Assembly: GCA_025352125.1 (NCBI GenBank)
Contig: JANXTZ010000024.1
Span: 43,673 to 107,672, forward strand
DNA from: Deinococcales bacterium
GTDB taxonomy: Bacteria > Deinococcota > Deinococci > Deinococcales > JAAFIG01
Length of the DNA: 64,000 bases
Reading direction: 5' to 3'
Shown: one piece after another, positions 53,562-61,543 of the stretch
Position numbering within the stretch: position 1 is the first letter of the stretch
Layout: every line of letters begins with the position of its first letter
The notes under the pieces: generated by a model
Told to the model about the DNA's origin: nothing
The model's database searches: none
What the model saw: only the letters and a program-made list of their open reading frames with translations
Program-made: the position numbers and the translations under genes

Positions 53562-54173
53562 ATGAAGACCCTGCTGATTGATTACGGCTCCGGCAACCTG
53601 CGATCTTGCGCCAAATCGCTCGAGGTAACGGGTTTTGATTTACAAGTCTCGAGCGAACCGAACGACGCAATACACGCCGACGCCCTGGTGCTGCCAGGGC
53701 AGGGGCATTTCAGGCAAGTCATGGAAAGTTTTTTGGACAGCGGCTTTGAGCACGCCGTTCGAGCGCACATTCAGGCGGGCAAACCGTTCTTGGGGATTTG
53801 CGTCGGAATGCAAATTTTGTTTGACTCGAGTGAGGAGTCCGAGGTTCCAGGGTTGGGAATTTTAAAAGGCGACATCAAAAAATTCCCAAAAACCGAACTG
53901 TCAGTGCCGCAAATGCAGTGGAACACCCTCGAAGCTGTTGGGGAGAGTCCATTGATGCAAAACCTCGGCTCAAAACCGTTTGCCTATTTCGTTCACAGCT
54001 ATTACGCCCCACTCGAGCTTGGATCGAACGGCGCCAAAACCGATTACGGACTCGGGTTTTTGAGCGTGGTGTCGCACGAAAATGTGCAAGCCACGCAGTT
54101 TCATCCCGAAAAGAGTCAGAAGACGGGTTTGAAGATGCTCAAAAATTTCAGGACTTGGGCTGAGAAGATTTAA
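53562..54173 (+). CDS. hisH: Imidazole glycerol phosphate synthase, glutamine amidotransferase subunit
   Basis: A 203-aa class I amidotransferase of histidine synthesis; it supplies ammonia to HisF. The catalytic C80 lies in GICVGMQIL, and His/Glu lie in FHPEKSQ near the C-terminus. PGQGHF (about residue 45) forms the oxyanion side. ATG 53562 begins MKTLLIDYGSGN, the normal N-terminus; longer frames from 53484 are unlikely. No other his gene is in the window. Its TAA shares TTAA with the convergent amidohydrolase stop. Confidence 0.93.
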   Translation: MKTLLIDYGSGNLRSCAKSLEVTGFDLQVSSEPNDAIHADALVLPGQGHFRQVMESFLDSGFEHAVRAHIQAGKPFLGICVGMQILFDSSEESEVPGLGILKGDIKKFPKTELSVPQMQWNTLEAVGESPLMQNLGSKPFAYFVHSYYAPLELGSNGAKTDYGLGFLSVVSHENVQATQFHPEKSQKTGLKMLKNFRTWAEKI

Positions 54174-55702
54174 GCAATCAAAGCCCGTACTGGTGTCGCA
54201 TCTTCCAGAGTCGGGTCTTTGTCCCACAATGTAAAATCGGCGGCAAATCCTGGCGCGACCTGTCCGTACCAACCCTCCCAGCCCGCCGCGAACGCCGCTC
54301 CAGTCGTGTAACCTTGCAGCGTCTCGAGTCTGGTGAGGGCTTGATCAACATTCCAGGGTTGCCCGCTCAGGTCCAGCCGCTTGACTGCCGCCTGAAAGCC
54401 CAGGATTGGGTCTGGCGTGGCGACGGGCGCGTCCGAACCCAGTGCCAGCACCGCACCAGTTTTGAGCAAACTGCGAAACGCAAAGGTGGTTTTGCCTCGG
54501 GTTTCACCGAGGAGGCGCTGAATGTTTTGAACATCACCTGGCGCATGAATTGGTTGGACGCTGACCGCAACGCCCAAGGCTCCAAACCTGGCAATGTCAT
54601 CGGGATGCAAGTGCTGGGCGTGCTCGAGTCTCAGGCGCACGTTTTGGGCTAGTGCGAGCGGCGTGAGTTCCTCGAGCACATCGAGCATTTCTCGGTTTGC
54701 CCTGTCCCCTATCGCATGAACCACCGGTGAAAATCCAAGCTCGAGTGCCAAACGTCCGCGCTCCAAAAAGGTTTCTTTGCCGTCAACTTGCACCCCAGAA
54801 TCTTCAAAACCAAGATACGGCTCGAGCATCAGGGCGGTGCGCGAACCGAGCGCACCATCGGCAAAAAACTTGACGCCGCAAAGCTTGATCCTGTTCCCAA
54901 CACCACCGCGCAAACCCGTGTGCTGCAAATGCTCGAGTTGCGAATGGGAAATGCTCGCCCAGATTCGGAGTGGCATTTCACCCCGAGCCTCGAGTTCCCA
55001 CATGGCGTGCAGGTAATCGATTGGCTCGAGCGCCATCGTGTGTACACAGGTAAACCCCCGATGTGCCATGTCAGAAGCACCAAGTTTTGCCGCCGCGACC
55101 ACATCTTTGAGCTTTTGAGTCGGAAACACGCGTTTGACCAGTTCCATCGCGTTCTCGAGCAGCATCCCCGTCGGTTTAGCATGAATGTTTTGCACGATCA
55201 CGCCACCATGAGGGTTTGGGGTGCTCGAGGTGATGCCCGCAATTTTGAGTGCCAGCGAATTGCACCACAAACCATGCCCGTCGCGCGACCACAACGCCAC
55301 GGGATTGTTCGGCGAAATTTCATCGAGGTCTGCCGCCGTTGGGTAATCGGTTTGACCCCACAAACTTCGATCAAAACCATTGCCGAAAATCCAGTCACCC
55401 CCAGCAACTCGAGCCACACGTTCAGAAACCCAAGAAACCGCCTCCAAAACCGAACATGTAGCCTCGAGTTTGACATTCTGCAAGCTGAAACCGTAACCCA
55501 CCAAATGAATGTGCGCGTCGGTCAAACCTGGGGTCAAGAAAAAATCTCGATGGTCCAAAACCTCGGCTTTGGGCGCGAGTTCGCGCAATTCCTCGAGTGA
55601 CCCCAATGCCTGAACCCGATTTTCAAGCACAAGCACCCCCGAGGCTCGAGGGTGCGAGGGATGAAGTGTGATGATGTTTGAGAGAATTATTTTGGCGTGC
55701 AT
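54170..55702 (-). CDS. YtcJ-like metal-dependent amidohydrolase
   Basis: A 510-aa amidohydrolase-superfamily protein (Amidohydro_3). TPGLTDAHIHLVGYG (about residue 58) has the HxH metal pair. VVHAIGDRANREMLD (about 330) and RLEHAQHLHPDDIARF (about 357) carry further His ligands, and ALGSDAPVATPDPILGFQAA (about 425) the catalytic Asp. Members include N-substituted formamide deformylase, but the true substrate is unknown. TAGAAT 6 nt before the ATG (55709-55714) implies a leaderless mRNA. Confidence 0.88.
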   Translation of the reverse strand: MHAKIILSNIITLHPSHPRASGVLVLENRVQALGSLEELRELAPKAEVLDHRDFFLTPGLTDAHIHLVGYGFSLQNVKLEATCSVLEAVSWVSERVARVAGGDWIFGNGFDRSLWGQTDYPTAADLDEISPNNPVALWSRDGHGLWCNSLALKIAGITSSTPNPHGGVIVQNIHAKPTGMLLENAMELVKRVFPTQKLKDVVAAAKLGASDMAHRGFTCVHTMALEPIDYLHAMWELEARGEMPLRIWASISHSQLEHLQHTGLRGGVGNRIKLCGVKFFADGALGSRTALMLEPYLGFEDSGVQVDGKETFLERGRLALELGFSPVVHAIGDRANREMLDVLEELTPLALAQNVRLRLEHAQHLHPDDIARFGALGVAVSVQPIHAPGDVQNIQRLLGETRGKTTFAFRSLLKTGAVLALGSDAPVATPDPILGFQAAVKRLDLSGQPWNVDQALTRLETLQGYTTGAAFAAGWEGWYGQVAPGFAADFTLWDKDPTLEDATPVRALIA

Positions 55703-55708
55703 AGCCCG

Positions 55709-55714
55709 ATTCTA
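55709..55714 (-). promoter_or_regulatory. -10 box of leaderless amidohydrolase promoter
   Basis: TAGAAT, then 6 nt, then ATG on the minus strand. Confidence 0.6.
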
Positions 55715-55724
55715 CCCGAGAGAC

Positions 55725-56099
55725 TCACTGTGCAACGACCTTGATCGAGCCAGTAAAACCGTGAACATTGCATTTAAATCCAAATGTTTTACCAACGTCC
55801 TGCGTTGAAGCAAGGAAAGGAAAGTCTGTTGCAACTTGAGCAGAACCCGGAGTGACCAAAGGTTGTGAGCCATTGCCGATAACAGGATGCAAGCTCGAAG
55901 CCTCGATGGTCACGCTCGAGCCAACTTTGAGTTGACAAGCTGGAACTGAATACGCAAATCCCGCGACGCCAGAGACAACCGTGATCTTTGGAGGACAATC
56001 CGCTAGACCGCCAGCAGGAGGTTGAATCCCGCCACCATTGCACGCCACAAAACCAAGGACTCCAACCAGCGCCACTGTGCCCAACAATAACTTCACCAT
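55725..56099 (-). CDS. Cupredoxin-like lipoprotein without axial Met
   Basis: A 124-aa predicted lipoprotein. MVKLLLGTVALVGVLGFVAC is the signal and lipobox. A plastocyanin-like fold is suggested by VTIEASSLHPVIGNG (His ligand) and GKTFGFKCNVHGFTGSIKVV, where Cys and His fit the CxxH copper loop. The usual axial Met a few residues later is replaced (GFTGS). Two further Cys (CPP, PAC) may pair. It may bind copper atypically or not at all. GGAGG 6 nt before ATG 56099 sets the start. Confidence 0.75.
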   Translation of the reverse strand: MVKLLLGTVALVGVLGFVACNGGGIQPPAGGLADCPPKITVVSGVAGFAYSVPACQLKVGSSVTIEASSLHPVIGNGSQPLVTPGSAQVATDFPFLASTQDVGKTFGFKCNVHGFTGSIKVVAQ

Positions 56100-56116
56100 T
56101 GATGACCTCCGAGACT

Positions 56117-56545
56117 TCAGTTTAACTCGAGAAGCGCAAAAAACCATTCAAGTTCTTCATTGTCACACCATGCCAGAGCCACCTTAGACTCCTTTCCATA
56201 CAAAATGGCGTTCTGTTCGAATTTACGAGCCAACTCGAGCGCAGCTTCAAGCGGCACGTCAAAAATCACAACACCATCCTCGCGCCAGGTTTGATCGGCT
56301 TGTTCGCCATAACTCCAATCAAACTCGAAACCCAGTCGTTCAATCTCGAGTTTCAAATGTTGGTTGCGAACGGCATTCTGAGCTTCAGAAAATGTTTGAC
56401 TGAAAGGGTTGGCGGCGGTAATAACACAGTATTGCCGACCACCATACAATTCCACCCCTTGATCCGTGCTTGAAAGCGTAAAACGATACGCGGCTGTGTT
56501 GTAGACCGTTTCAATGTAAGCCAGTCGAAAATCTCGAGAATTCAT
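56117..56545 (-). CDS. DUF3293 family protein
   Basis: A 142-aa soluble protein. YCVITAANPFSQTFSEAQNA followed by VRNQHLKLEIERLGFEF matches the DUF3293 pattern (a beta-strand ending in NPxS, then a helix). DGVVIFDVPLEAALELARKF and the acidic C-terminus complete the ferredoxin-like layout. Function unknown. It is divergent from plsY, with overlapping -10 boxes; TACTAT lies 7 nt before its ATG. The cupredoxin gene follows after 17 bp with its own RBS. Confidence 0.75.
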   Translation of the reverse strand: MNSRDFRLAYIETVYNTAAYRFTLSSTDQGVELYGGRQYCVITAANPFSQTFSEAQNAVRNQHLKLEIERLGFEFDWSYGEQADQTWREDGVVIFDVPLEAALELARKFEQNAILYGKESKVALAWCDNEELEWFFALLELN

Positions 56546-56552
56546 GAGCCAA

Positions 56553-56562
56553 ATAGTACACT
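56553..56562. promoter_or_regulatory. Overlapping divergent -10 boxes (DUF3293 / plsY)
   Basis: Minus-strand TACTAT (56553-56558) and plus-strand TACACT (56557-56562) share two base pairs. The two ATGs are 23 bp apart, each 6-7 nt from its own box, so both mRNAs would be leaderless and the two promoters mutually exclusive. Confidence 0.62.
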
Positions 56563-56568
56563 GGGTTC

Positions 56569-57153
56569 ATGTTCTCGAGCATTTTGGCTTTACTGCTGGC
56601 GTACTTGATTGGCGCGGTCTCCCCCAGCGTGATTTACTCGAGGTCGCGGAGTCAAGATGTGCGCGACAACGATTTTGCTGGCACGAGCGGCATGATGCGC
56701 CAATTTGGTGTGACGGTGGGGGTGGTAATCATGCTTCTTGACATTGCAAAGGGGGCGCTGGCGACATTCGTGGCGGGTCAAATCTCGAGCGAGATGCTTT
56801 GGTTTGCGCCTTCGGCTGCCACTTTGGGGCATTGCTATCCAGTCTGGCACGGCTTTAAAGGCGGGCAGGGCATCGCTCCAGCCTGTGGTGCGCTGACGGT
56901 CTGCTCGAGCTTGATAGGATTGACCACGATGGCTCTTGGAGCGTTTTTCGTGGCGCTGCACCGAGTGTTCAAACTCAAAAGACTGGTCAGGCTTGGCGGC
57001 GTACCATTCAGCGCCGTCTTGACCCTTGGCATTGTGGCTGTGCTGATTTCAAGACTCGAGGGCACAACGGCATTGAACGGTTTTTTGTTGATGTTGGCAG
57101 TCCTTCTGGTTCGAGGGGCACAAGTCTTACTGACCTCCAAACCTGGTTCTTGA
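56569..57153 (+). CDS. plsY: PlsY-like glycerol-3-phosphate acyltransferase
   Basis: A 194-aa, roughly five-TM protein of the PlsY family, which acylates glycerol-3-phosphate from acyl-phosphate. LLLAYLIGAVSPSVIYSR matches motif 1. GHCYPVWHGFKGGQGIAPACG matches motif 2 (GHxFPVFxxFKGGKGVAT) with Q for K. The middle motif, normally GSGNxGATN, is diverged to GTSGMMRQFG, so activity is uncertain. Near fadD-type and desaturase genes, it fits lipid metabolism. Leaderless start. Confidence 0.78.
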   Translation: MFSSILALLLAYLIGAVSPSVIYSRSRSQDVRDNDFAGTSGMMRQFGVTVGVVIMLLDIAKGALATFVAGQISSEMLWFAPSAATLGHCYPVWHGFKGGQGIAPACGALTVCSSLIGLTTMALGAFFVALHRVFKLKRLVRLGGVPFSAVLTLGIVAVLISRLEGTTALNGFLLMLAVLLVRGAQVLLTSKPGS

Positions 57154-57212
57154 ATCGTACTCGAGAATCACAAAAACAGGTATGATACCGCCATCAAAAC
57201 AAGGAGGCGTTC

Positions 57213-58883
57213 ATGCTTGAATCCACAATGATGGATTACCCGCTCACCATTCCACTCATGCTCGAGCGAGCAAAACAATTGTTTCCCCACGTCGAGGTGG
57301 TGTCACTGCTGCCAGGCGCTCCAAACCCAGAAACCAAGCTGCCAACGCCCCACGAGCACCGCACGAATTACTTTGAAATTCATGCCAGGGTCATGAAGCT
57401 TTGTAACGCGCTGGTTGACGCTGGAGTGCAATCTGGTGATCGGGTCGCCACCATGGCGCTGAACAGTTTCAGGCATCTCGAGCTTTATTTTGCCGTGCCG
57501 AGTGTCGGAGCGGTCTGCCACATGATCAACATTCGGCTGCCACCCGAGCAAATTGGGTACATCATCAACCATGCGCAGGACAAAGTTTTGTTTATTGACA
57601 ACGTTTTTGCCGCGCAATTGCCAATGATTTTGCAGCACTGCCCGAGCATTCAAAAAGTGATCGTGATGGGTCAAGTTCCTGGCGGTGTGCCCGTTGGCGT
57701 GCACGATTACGAAGACTTCATCCGCGATCAACCCGTGACGTTTCGCTACCCTGAGATCAACGAGCGTCAAGCCTCGGGCATGTGCTACACCTCTGGCACG
57801 ACGGGCAACCCCAAAGGCGTGCTTTATTCGCACCGAGGCATTGTGCTTCACAGCCTCGCCAGCCTGGGAGCAGATTTGCTGGGCGTCTCGAGCAGCGATA
57901 CGGTGCTGCCCGTCGTCCCGATGTTTCACGTCAACGCCTGGGGTTATCCGTACACCTGCTCCTGGGTTGGCGCGAAACAAGTCTATACGGGCATGTTCAC
58001 CGACCCGAAAATCATTGCCCGCACCTTGGAGAAAGAAAGCGTGACCATGACGGCTGGCGTGCCCACGATCTGGATTGGATTGCTGGACGAACTCGACAAG
58101 GCAAAAGCGGCAGGCACACCGTACAAACTCGAGAAACTCAAAGCCATGATTGTCGGCGGCAGCAGCACACCGCGCAAAATGCTGGTGGATTTTGAGGTGC
58201 GCCACAACCTCAAAATCATTCCCGCCTGGGGCATGACCGAAACCACGCCACTCGGCACGGCAAACGTCTTGCTGCCACATCACATGGCACTGGACGACGA
58301 GGCGCGTTGGGATCAGATGACCCTTTCCGGGCGTCAAGCGCCACTGGTTGAACTCGAGATTGTGGACGGCGACGGACAGACCCTACCGCACGACGGCGAG
58401 GCTCGAGGGAGATTGCTGGTGAAGGGTCCGTGGGTGACCAAAAGTTATTACGACAATCCCGAAGCCACGGCGTCCACGCAGTACAACGGCTGGTTTGACA
58501 CGGGCGACATTGCCACCATGAACGCGGAAGGCTTCATGATGATTCAAGACCGCGCCAAAGACCTGATCAAATCGGGCGGCGAGTGGATCAGCAGCGTGGA
58601 CCTCGAGAATGAACTGATGGGACACCCAGCCGTCAAAGAGGCAGCCGTGATCGGACTGCCGCACCCAAAATGGGACGAGCGCCCGCTTGGTGTGATCGTG
58701 CTGCGTGAAGGCTCGAGCGCAAATCATGAAGAGTTGAACTTGCATTTGGCGAAGAAATTTGCCAAGTGGATGCTGCCCGACGATTACGTGTTCACCGACA
58801 AAATTCCGCTCACCACCACTGGAAAATTCCTAAAACGAGCGCTTCGAGATCAGTTTAAAGACCATAAATTACCAGGCGCGTAA
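57213..58883 (+). CDS. Long-chain fatty acid--CoA ligase (AMP-binding)
   Basis: A 556-aa adenylate-forming enzyme. Motif A5/P-loop [18 protein letters not shown] is near residue 192, [10 protein letters not shown] near 341, the ATP/ribose motif [19 protein letters not shown] near 428 and [20 protein letters not shown] near 448, with the catalytic Lys in [10 protein letters not shown] (about 535). It activates medium- or long-chain fatty acids to acyl-CoA through acyl-AMP. GGAGG before the ATG gives a leadered start. Two terminators follow. Confidence 0.92.
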   Translation: MLESTMMDYPLTIPLMLERAKQLFPHVEVVSLLPGAPNPETKLPTPHEHRTNYFEIHARVMKLCNALVDAGVQSGDRVATMALNSFRHLELYFAVPSVGAVCHMINIRLPPEQIGYIINHAQDKVLFIDNVFAAQLPMILQHCPSIQKVIVMGQVPGGVPVGVHDYEDFIRDQPVTFRYPEINERQASGMCYTSGTTGNPKGVLYSHRGIVLHSLASLGADLLGVSSSDTVLPVVPMFHVNAWGYPYTCSWVGAKQVYTGMFTDPKIIARTLEKESVTMTAGVPTIWIGLLDELDKAKAAGTPYKLEKLKAMIVGGSSTPRKMLVDFEVRHNLKIIPAWGMTETTPLGTANVLLPHHMALDDEARWDQMTLSGRQAPLVELEIVDGDGQTLPHDGEARGRLLVKGPWVTKSYYDNPEATASTQYNGWFDTGDIATMNAEGFMMIQDRAKDLIKSGGEWISSVDLENELMGHPAVKEAAVIGLPHPKWDERPLGVIVLREGSSANHEELNLHLAKKFAKWMLPDDYVFTDKIPLTTTGKFLKRALRDQFKDHKLPGA

Positions 58884-58898
58884 ACCCAATCAAGCACG

Positions 58899-58931
58899 AA
58901 CCTCGAGATTTTTAAATCTCGAGGTTTTTTT
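58899..58931 (+). terminator. Terminator after acyl-CoA synthetase
   Basis: AACCTCGAGAT pairs with ATCTCGAGGTT around an AU loop and is followed by T7. Both arms are CTCGAG copies. Confidence 0.9.
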
Positions 58932-58961
58932 GTGCAATACAGCACTTTACACAATGTTCGA

Positions 58962-58989
58962 AGCGATCCCGCCTGCGGGGTGCTTTTTT
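58962..58989 (+). terminator. Second terminator-like hairpin
   Basis: AGCgaTCCCGC (58962-58972) pairs imperfectly with GCGGGgtGCT (58975-58984), then T5. It may back up the first terminator. Confidence 0.6.
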
Positions 58990-59038
58990 ACGAGCAAAAA
59001 GCGCGTCCACGAATATGAAACCCGCTTTAAATCTGAAT

Positions 59039-59608
59039 TTAACGGGTGAAAGAGAAGAAATTGAGCAGCATGAGCATTGATTCAAACTGGTCACTGGGTT
59101 CATTTGAGGAACCATTAAACCTCAAAAAGCTTGGAGATCGAATGGTGAACGTGTACTGAATCCCGCGATGGACTGTCAAAATGCAAACGTAATCCATCTG
59201 AACATTGGTCTTTTTCCAGCGCTTGGTCAGTTGAAAAGACACACGCAACGCCAACCGAGAACCCAGTTTACTGCGATTGTATACGATCCGATGAACCGTT
59301 TTGGACATCAAGTGCAAGTGCAAATCGGTCACTTTTTGAAGCGCTGCAAGGTTTTGGGTTGTGGTTTCTCGAACGCCAACGATGGCATATTGCCCCACGT
59401 CAATCGAGTAACCGACGCCATAGGCGGTTCTGACATGTAAAACCTGGAACTTTGATTCGAGCGGGACATCAAGCATCCCCTGTGTGGGAACAAATTGCAC
59501 GAAATTGTAGCGCCGATTTTTGATCGGAATATCGCCACATGCCGCTCGAGAAAATCCGATCACCGCACAGAACGCGATAGCGGTCATCATCAACAAGCGT
59601 ATGTTCAT
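59039..59608 (-). CDS. Exported protein of unknown function
   Basis: A 189-aa predicted secreted protein. MNIRLLMMTAIAFCAVIGFSRAACG is a signal peptide ending near AAC. The mature part is basic and beta-rich (VGYSIDVGQYAIVGVRETTT, LALRVSFQLTKRWKK, QYTFTIRSPSFLRF). No family is recognised. ATG 59608 has TACAGT 6 nt upstream (59615-59620); the frame extends upstream to 59836 but across the divergent homoserine dehydrogenase gene, so it is not used. Confidence 0.62.
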   Translation of the reverse strand: MNIRLLMMTAIAFCAVIGFSRAACGDIPIKNRRYNFVQFVPTQGMLDVPLESKFQVLHVRTAYGVGYSIDVGQYAIVGVRETTTQNLAALQKVTDLHLHLMSKTVHRIVYNRSKLGSRLALRVSFQLTKRWKKTNVQMDYVCILTVHRGIQYTFTIRSPSFLRFNGSSNEPSDQFESMLMLLNFFSFTR

Positions 59609-59614
59609 GTTAAT

Positions 59615-59620
59615 ACTGTA
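59615..59620 (-). promoter_or_regulatory. -10 box of leaderless exported-protein promoter
   Basis: TACAGT, then 6 nt, then ATG on the minus strand. Confidence 0.55.
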
Positions 59621-59655
59621 CATCAGTTCTCGAAATTTGGGGTCGGTTGGAGTGT

Positions 59656-59661
59656 TAGGCT
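59656..59661 (+). promoter_or_regulatory. -10 box of homoserine dehydrogenase
   Basis: TAGGCT lies 5 nt before the ATG at 59667. Confidence 0.45.
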
Positions 59662-59666
59662 TCAGC

Positions 59667-60665
59667 ATGTTTTTCAACCTAGCACTGATCGGCTTTGGCA
59701 ACGTCAACCGCGCTCTGGTTGGCTTCCTCGAGTCCAAAAAAACCGAACTCGAACAAAAGTACAACCTCGAGTACCGCGTGACTGGCGTGATGACGCGGCG
59801 TTTGGGCTGGCTGGCGGACGCAAACGGTTTGGACACAAACGCGCTTCTCGAGGGGAAACCAATATCCAGCAGTATTTCAGGTGATCTTCAATCCTGGCTC
59901 GAGGCGTCTGAAGCGAACGTGTTGTTTGAAGCCTCGAGTCTCGAGCCGTTCACGGGACAACCCGCAATTGATTACATAAGAACGGCGCTCGAGTCTGGGT
60001 GTCATGTGGTCAGTGCCAACAAAGGACCTGTGGTTCACGCGGCAAAAGAGCTTCACAATTTGGCACAAGCTCGAGGTCTAAAATTTCGGCATGAGGCGAG
60101 TTTTATGGGTGGCAGCCCGATTTACAGTTTGTTCCGCGAAACGCTTCCAGCCGCGAGCATCAGACGCTTTCGGGGCTTACTGAACAGCACCACCAGCACG
60201 GTCTTGCAAACCATCGAGGCAGGCTCGAGCTTTGAGGAGGGCATCAAACGCGCCCAGGAGGTTGGCATTGCCGAAACCGACCCGAGTTTTGACGTGGACG
60301 GTTGGGACAGCGCCGTCAAGGTCTGCGGCTTGGCAAACGTGCTGCTGGGGACGCAACTTGATGTGACCAAACTCGAGCGTGTCAGCATTCGTGACCTTGA
60401 AGTGACCGAAATTCAGGAGGCGGCTCGAGCGGGAACACCCATTCGACAGGTAGCGTTTATTGATGTGCTCGAGACTGGACTGCGGGCTGGAGTCAGGCAT
60501 GAAAAAATTGGGTTCAATGACCCGTTACGCGCCACTGGCACAACCAATATTTCACACTTCGAGTTGGATGTGCTGCCAGGGTTGACCATCACAACCCACA
60601 ACGCCGGCGCAAAAGAAACGGCTTACGACATGCTGGCGGACTTCATCAACATCTGTAAATTTTAA
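59667..60665 (+). CDS. hom: Homoserine dehydrogenase without ACT domain
   Basis: A 332-aa NAD(P)-dependent enzyme of Thr/Met synthesis (aspartate semialdehyde to homoserine). LALIGFGNVNRALVGFLES is the Rossmann loop. VVSANKGPVVHAAKEL carries the catalytic Lys, and FMGGSPIYSLFRETLPA and RGLLNSTTSTVLQTIE form the substrate site. GIAETDPSFDVDGWDSAVKV (about residue 200) is conserved. It ends without the C-terminal ACT regulatory domain, so threonine feedback through ACT is not expected. ATG 59667 is the homology start. Its stop overlaps the convergent 57-aa gene. Confidence 0.93.
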   Translation: MFFNLALIGFGNVNRALVGFLESKKTELEQKYNLEYRVTGVMTRRLGWLADANGLDTNALLEGKPISSSISGDLQSWLEASEANVLFEASSLEPFTGQPAIDYIRTALESGCHVVSANKGPVVHAAKELHNLAQARGLKFRHEASFMGGSPIYSLFRETLPAASIRRFRGLLNSTTSTVLQTIEAGSSFEEGIKRAQEVGIAETDPSFDVDGWDSAVKVCGLANVLLGTQLDVTKLERVSIRDLEVTEIQEAARAGTPIRQVAFIDVLETGLRAGVRHEKIGFNDPLRATGTTNISHFELDVLPGLTITTHNAGAKETAYDMLADFINICKF

Positions 60666-60835
60666 CCCTCGAGTTTTTCAAACCAACCCAGACCCTCGAG
60701 TACCTTTTCCCTGGAAATGTGGGCATGGTTCGTCAACTCGAGCATCAACGCTTCAACCCGTTCATCGTCAGGCTCGAGTTCGCGCAATTTTTGCCAGAGT
60801 GTGTTTCGTTTCTCGAGGTATTCGCGGTTGTTCAT
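60662..60835 (-). CDS. 57-aa protein coupled to the LOG gene
   Basis: A short frame from ATG 60835 (MNNREYLEKRNTLWQKLREL) to TAA at 60662. It is strongly charged and helical (coiled-coil-like), ending VLEGLGWFEKLEG. Its ATG overlaps the LOG stop as ATGA, and its stop shares TTAA with homoserine dehydrogenase, leaving no non-coding gap. Five CTCGAG copies all fall in the Leu-Glu frame. No family is recognised. Too short for many gene callers, but the tight overlaps at both ends support it. Confidence 0.68.
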   Translation of the reverse strand: MNNREYLEKRNTLWQKLRELEPDDERVEALMLELTNHAHISREKVLEGLGWFEKLEG

Positions 60836-61503
60836 GGGTGTTTGAATTGATCGGGTTTAGTTTGGTCGTGGTAGGTCTTGATGATCGCAGGAATCTCGAG
60901 AGGATTGTCGATGATTTGCATCAGGTGAATGTCGTCGGCGTGGATAAAACCACCCGTGACCATCTGCGTCTTCATCCAATCCAACAAGCCAGCCCAGTAA
61001 CTCGAGCCAAACAAGATAATCGGGAATGGTTTGACTTTTTTGGTTTGAATCAGCGTGAGGCATTCGGCAAGTTCGTCGAGCGTGCCAAAGCCGCCTGGCA
61101 TACAGACAAAGCCGCTCGAGTATTTGACCAACATGACCTTGCGGGCAAAAAAATGCTCGAAGGTCATTGATTTGGTCAGGTAAGGATTGATTTTTTGCTC
61201 GAAAGGCAGTTCGACATTCAAGCCGATACTCTCACCGCCAGCCTCAAACGCGCCCTTGTTGGCGGCTTCCATGATGCCAGGACCACCGCCCGTCACCACG
61301 GCAAATCCTGCTTGTGCCAGGGCTTTGCCGACGGTTTCGCCCTGCAAGTATTCTGCTTGCGTCGGTTTGGTCCGCGCCGAGCCAAACACGGTCACGGCAG
61401 GTTTCTCGAGTTCGTTCATCATTTCAAATCCCGACGCGAATTCGCCCATGATCCTGAACATTCTCCACGAATCTTTTGCCATGCGGTCTACCAGGTAACT
61501 CAT
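60832..61503 (-). CDS. LOG family protein (nucleoside 5'-monophosphate phosphoribohydrolase-like)
   Basis: A 223-aa Rossmann-like protein. VVTGGGPGIMEAANKGAFEA (about residue 62) and CMPGGFGTLDELAECLTLIQ (about 132) are the two LOG/lysine-decarboxylase-like motifs; PGGxGTxxE holds the catalytic Glu. Family members release ribose-5-phosphate from nucleotides such as AMP or cytokinin ribotides. ATG 61503 with AAAGGAG upstream is the start. It is divergent from the sulfurtransferase 40 bp away. Substrate is inferred from the family. Confidence 0.9.
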   Translation of the reverse strand: MSYLVDRMAKDSWRMFRIMGEFASGFEMMNELEKPAVTVFGSARTKPTQAEYLQGETVGKALAQAGFAVVTGGGPGIMEAANKGAFEAGGESIGLNVELPFEQKINPYLTKSMTFEHFFARKVMLVKYSSGFVCMPGGFGTLDELAECLTLIQTKKVKPFPIILFGSSYWAGLLDWMKTQMVTGGFIHADDIHLMQIIDNPLEIPAIIKTYHDQTKPDQFKHP

Positions 61504-61530
61504 GATTGCTCCTTTGGTTTGAGACCATCT

Positions 61531-61536
61531 TATGAT
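61531..61536 (+). promoter_or_regulatory. -10 box of sulfurtransferase
   Basis: TATGAT lies 7 nt before ATG 61544, in the 40-bp divergent gap with the LOG gene. Confidence 0.5.
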
Positions 61537-61543
61537 GTTTGGC

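Noticed and set aside
57303..58337. Long minus-strand open frame (344 codons) opposite the acyl-CoA synthetase
   Set aside because: It mirrors a well-motifed enzyme, has no RBS or -10, and its product is compositionally odd (His/Arg-rich). Shadow frame.
59520..59666. Upstream extensions of homoserine dehydrogenase (to 59520) and of the divergent exported protein (to 59836)
   Set aside because: They would overlap each other heavily; the homology and signal-peptide starts at 59667 and 59608, with their own -10 boxes, explain both genes.
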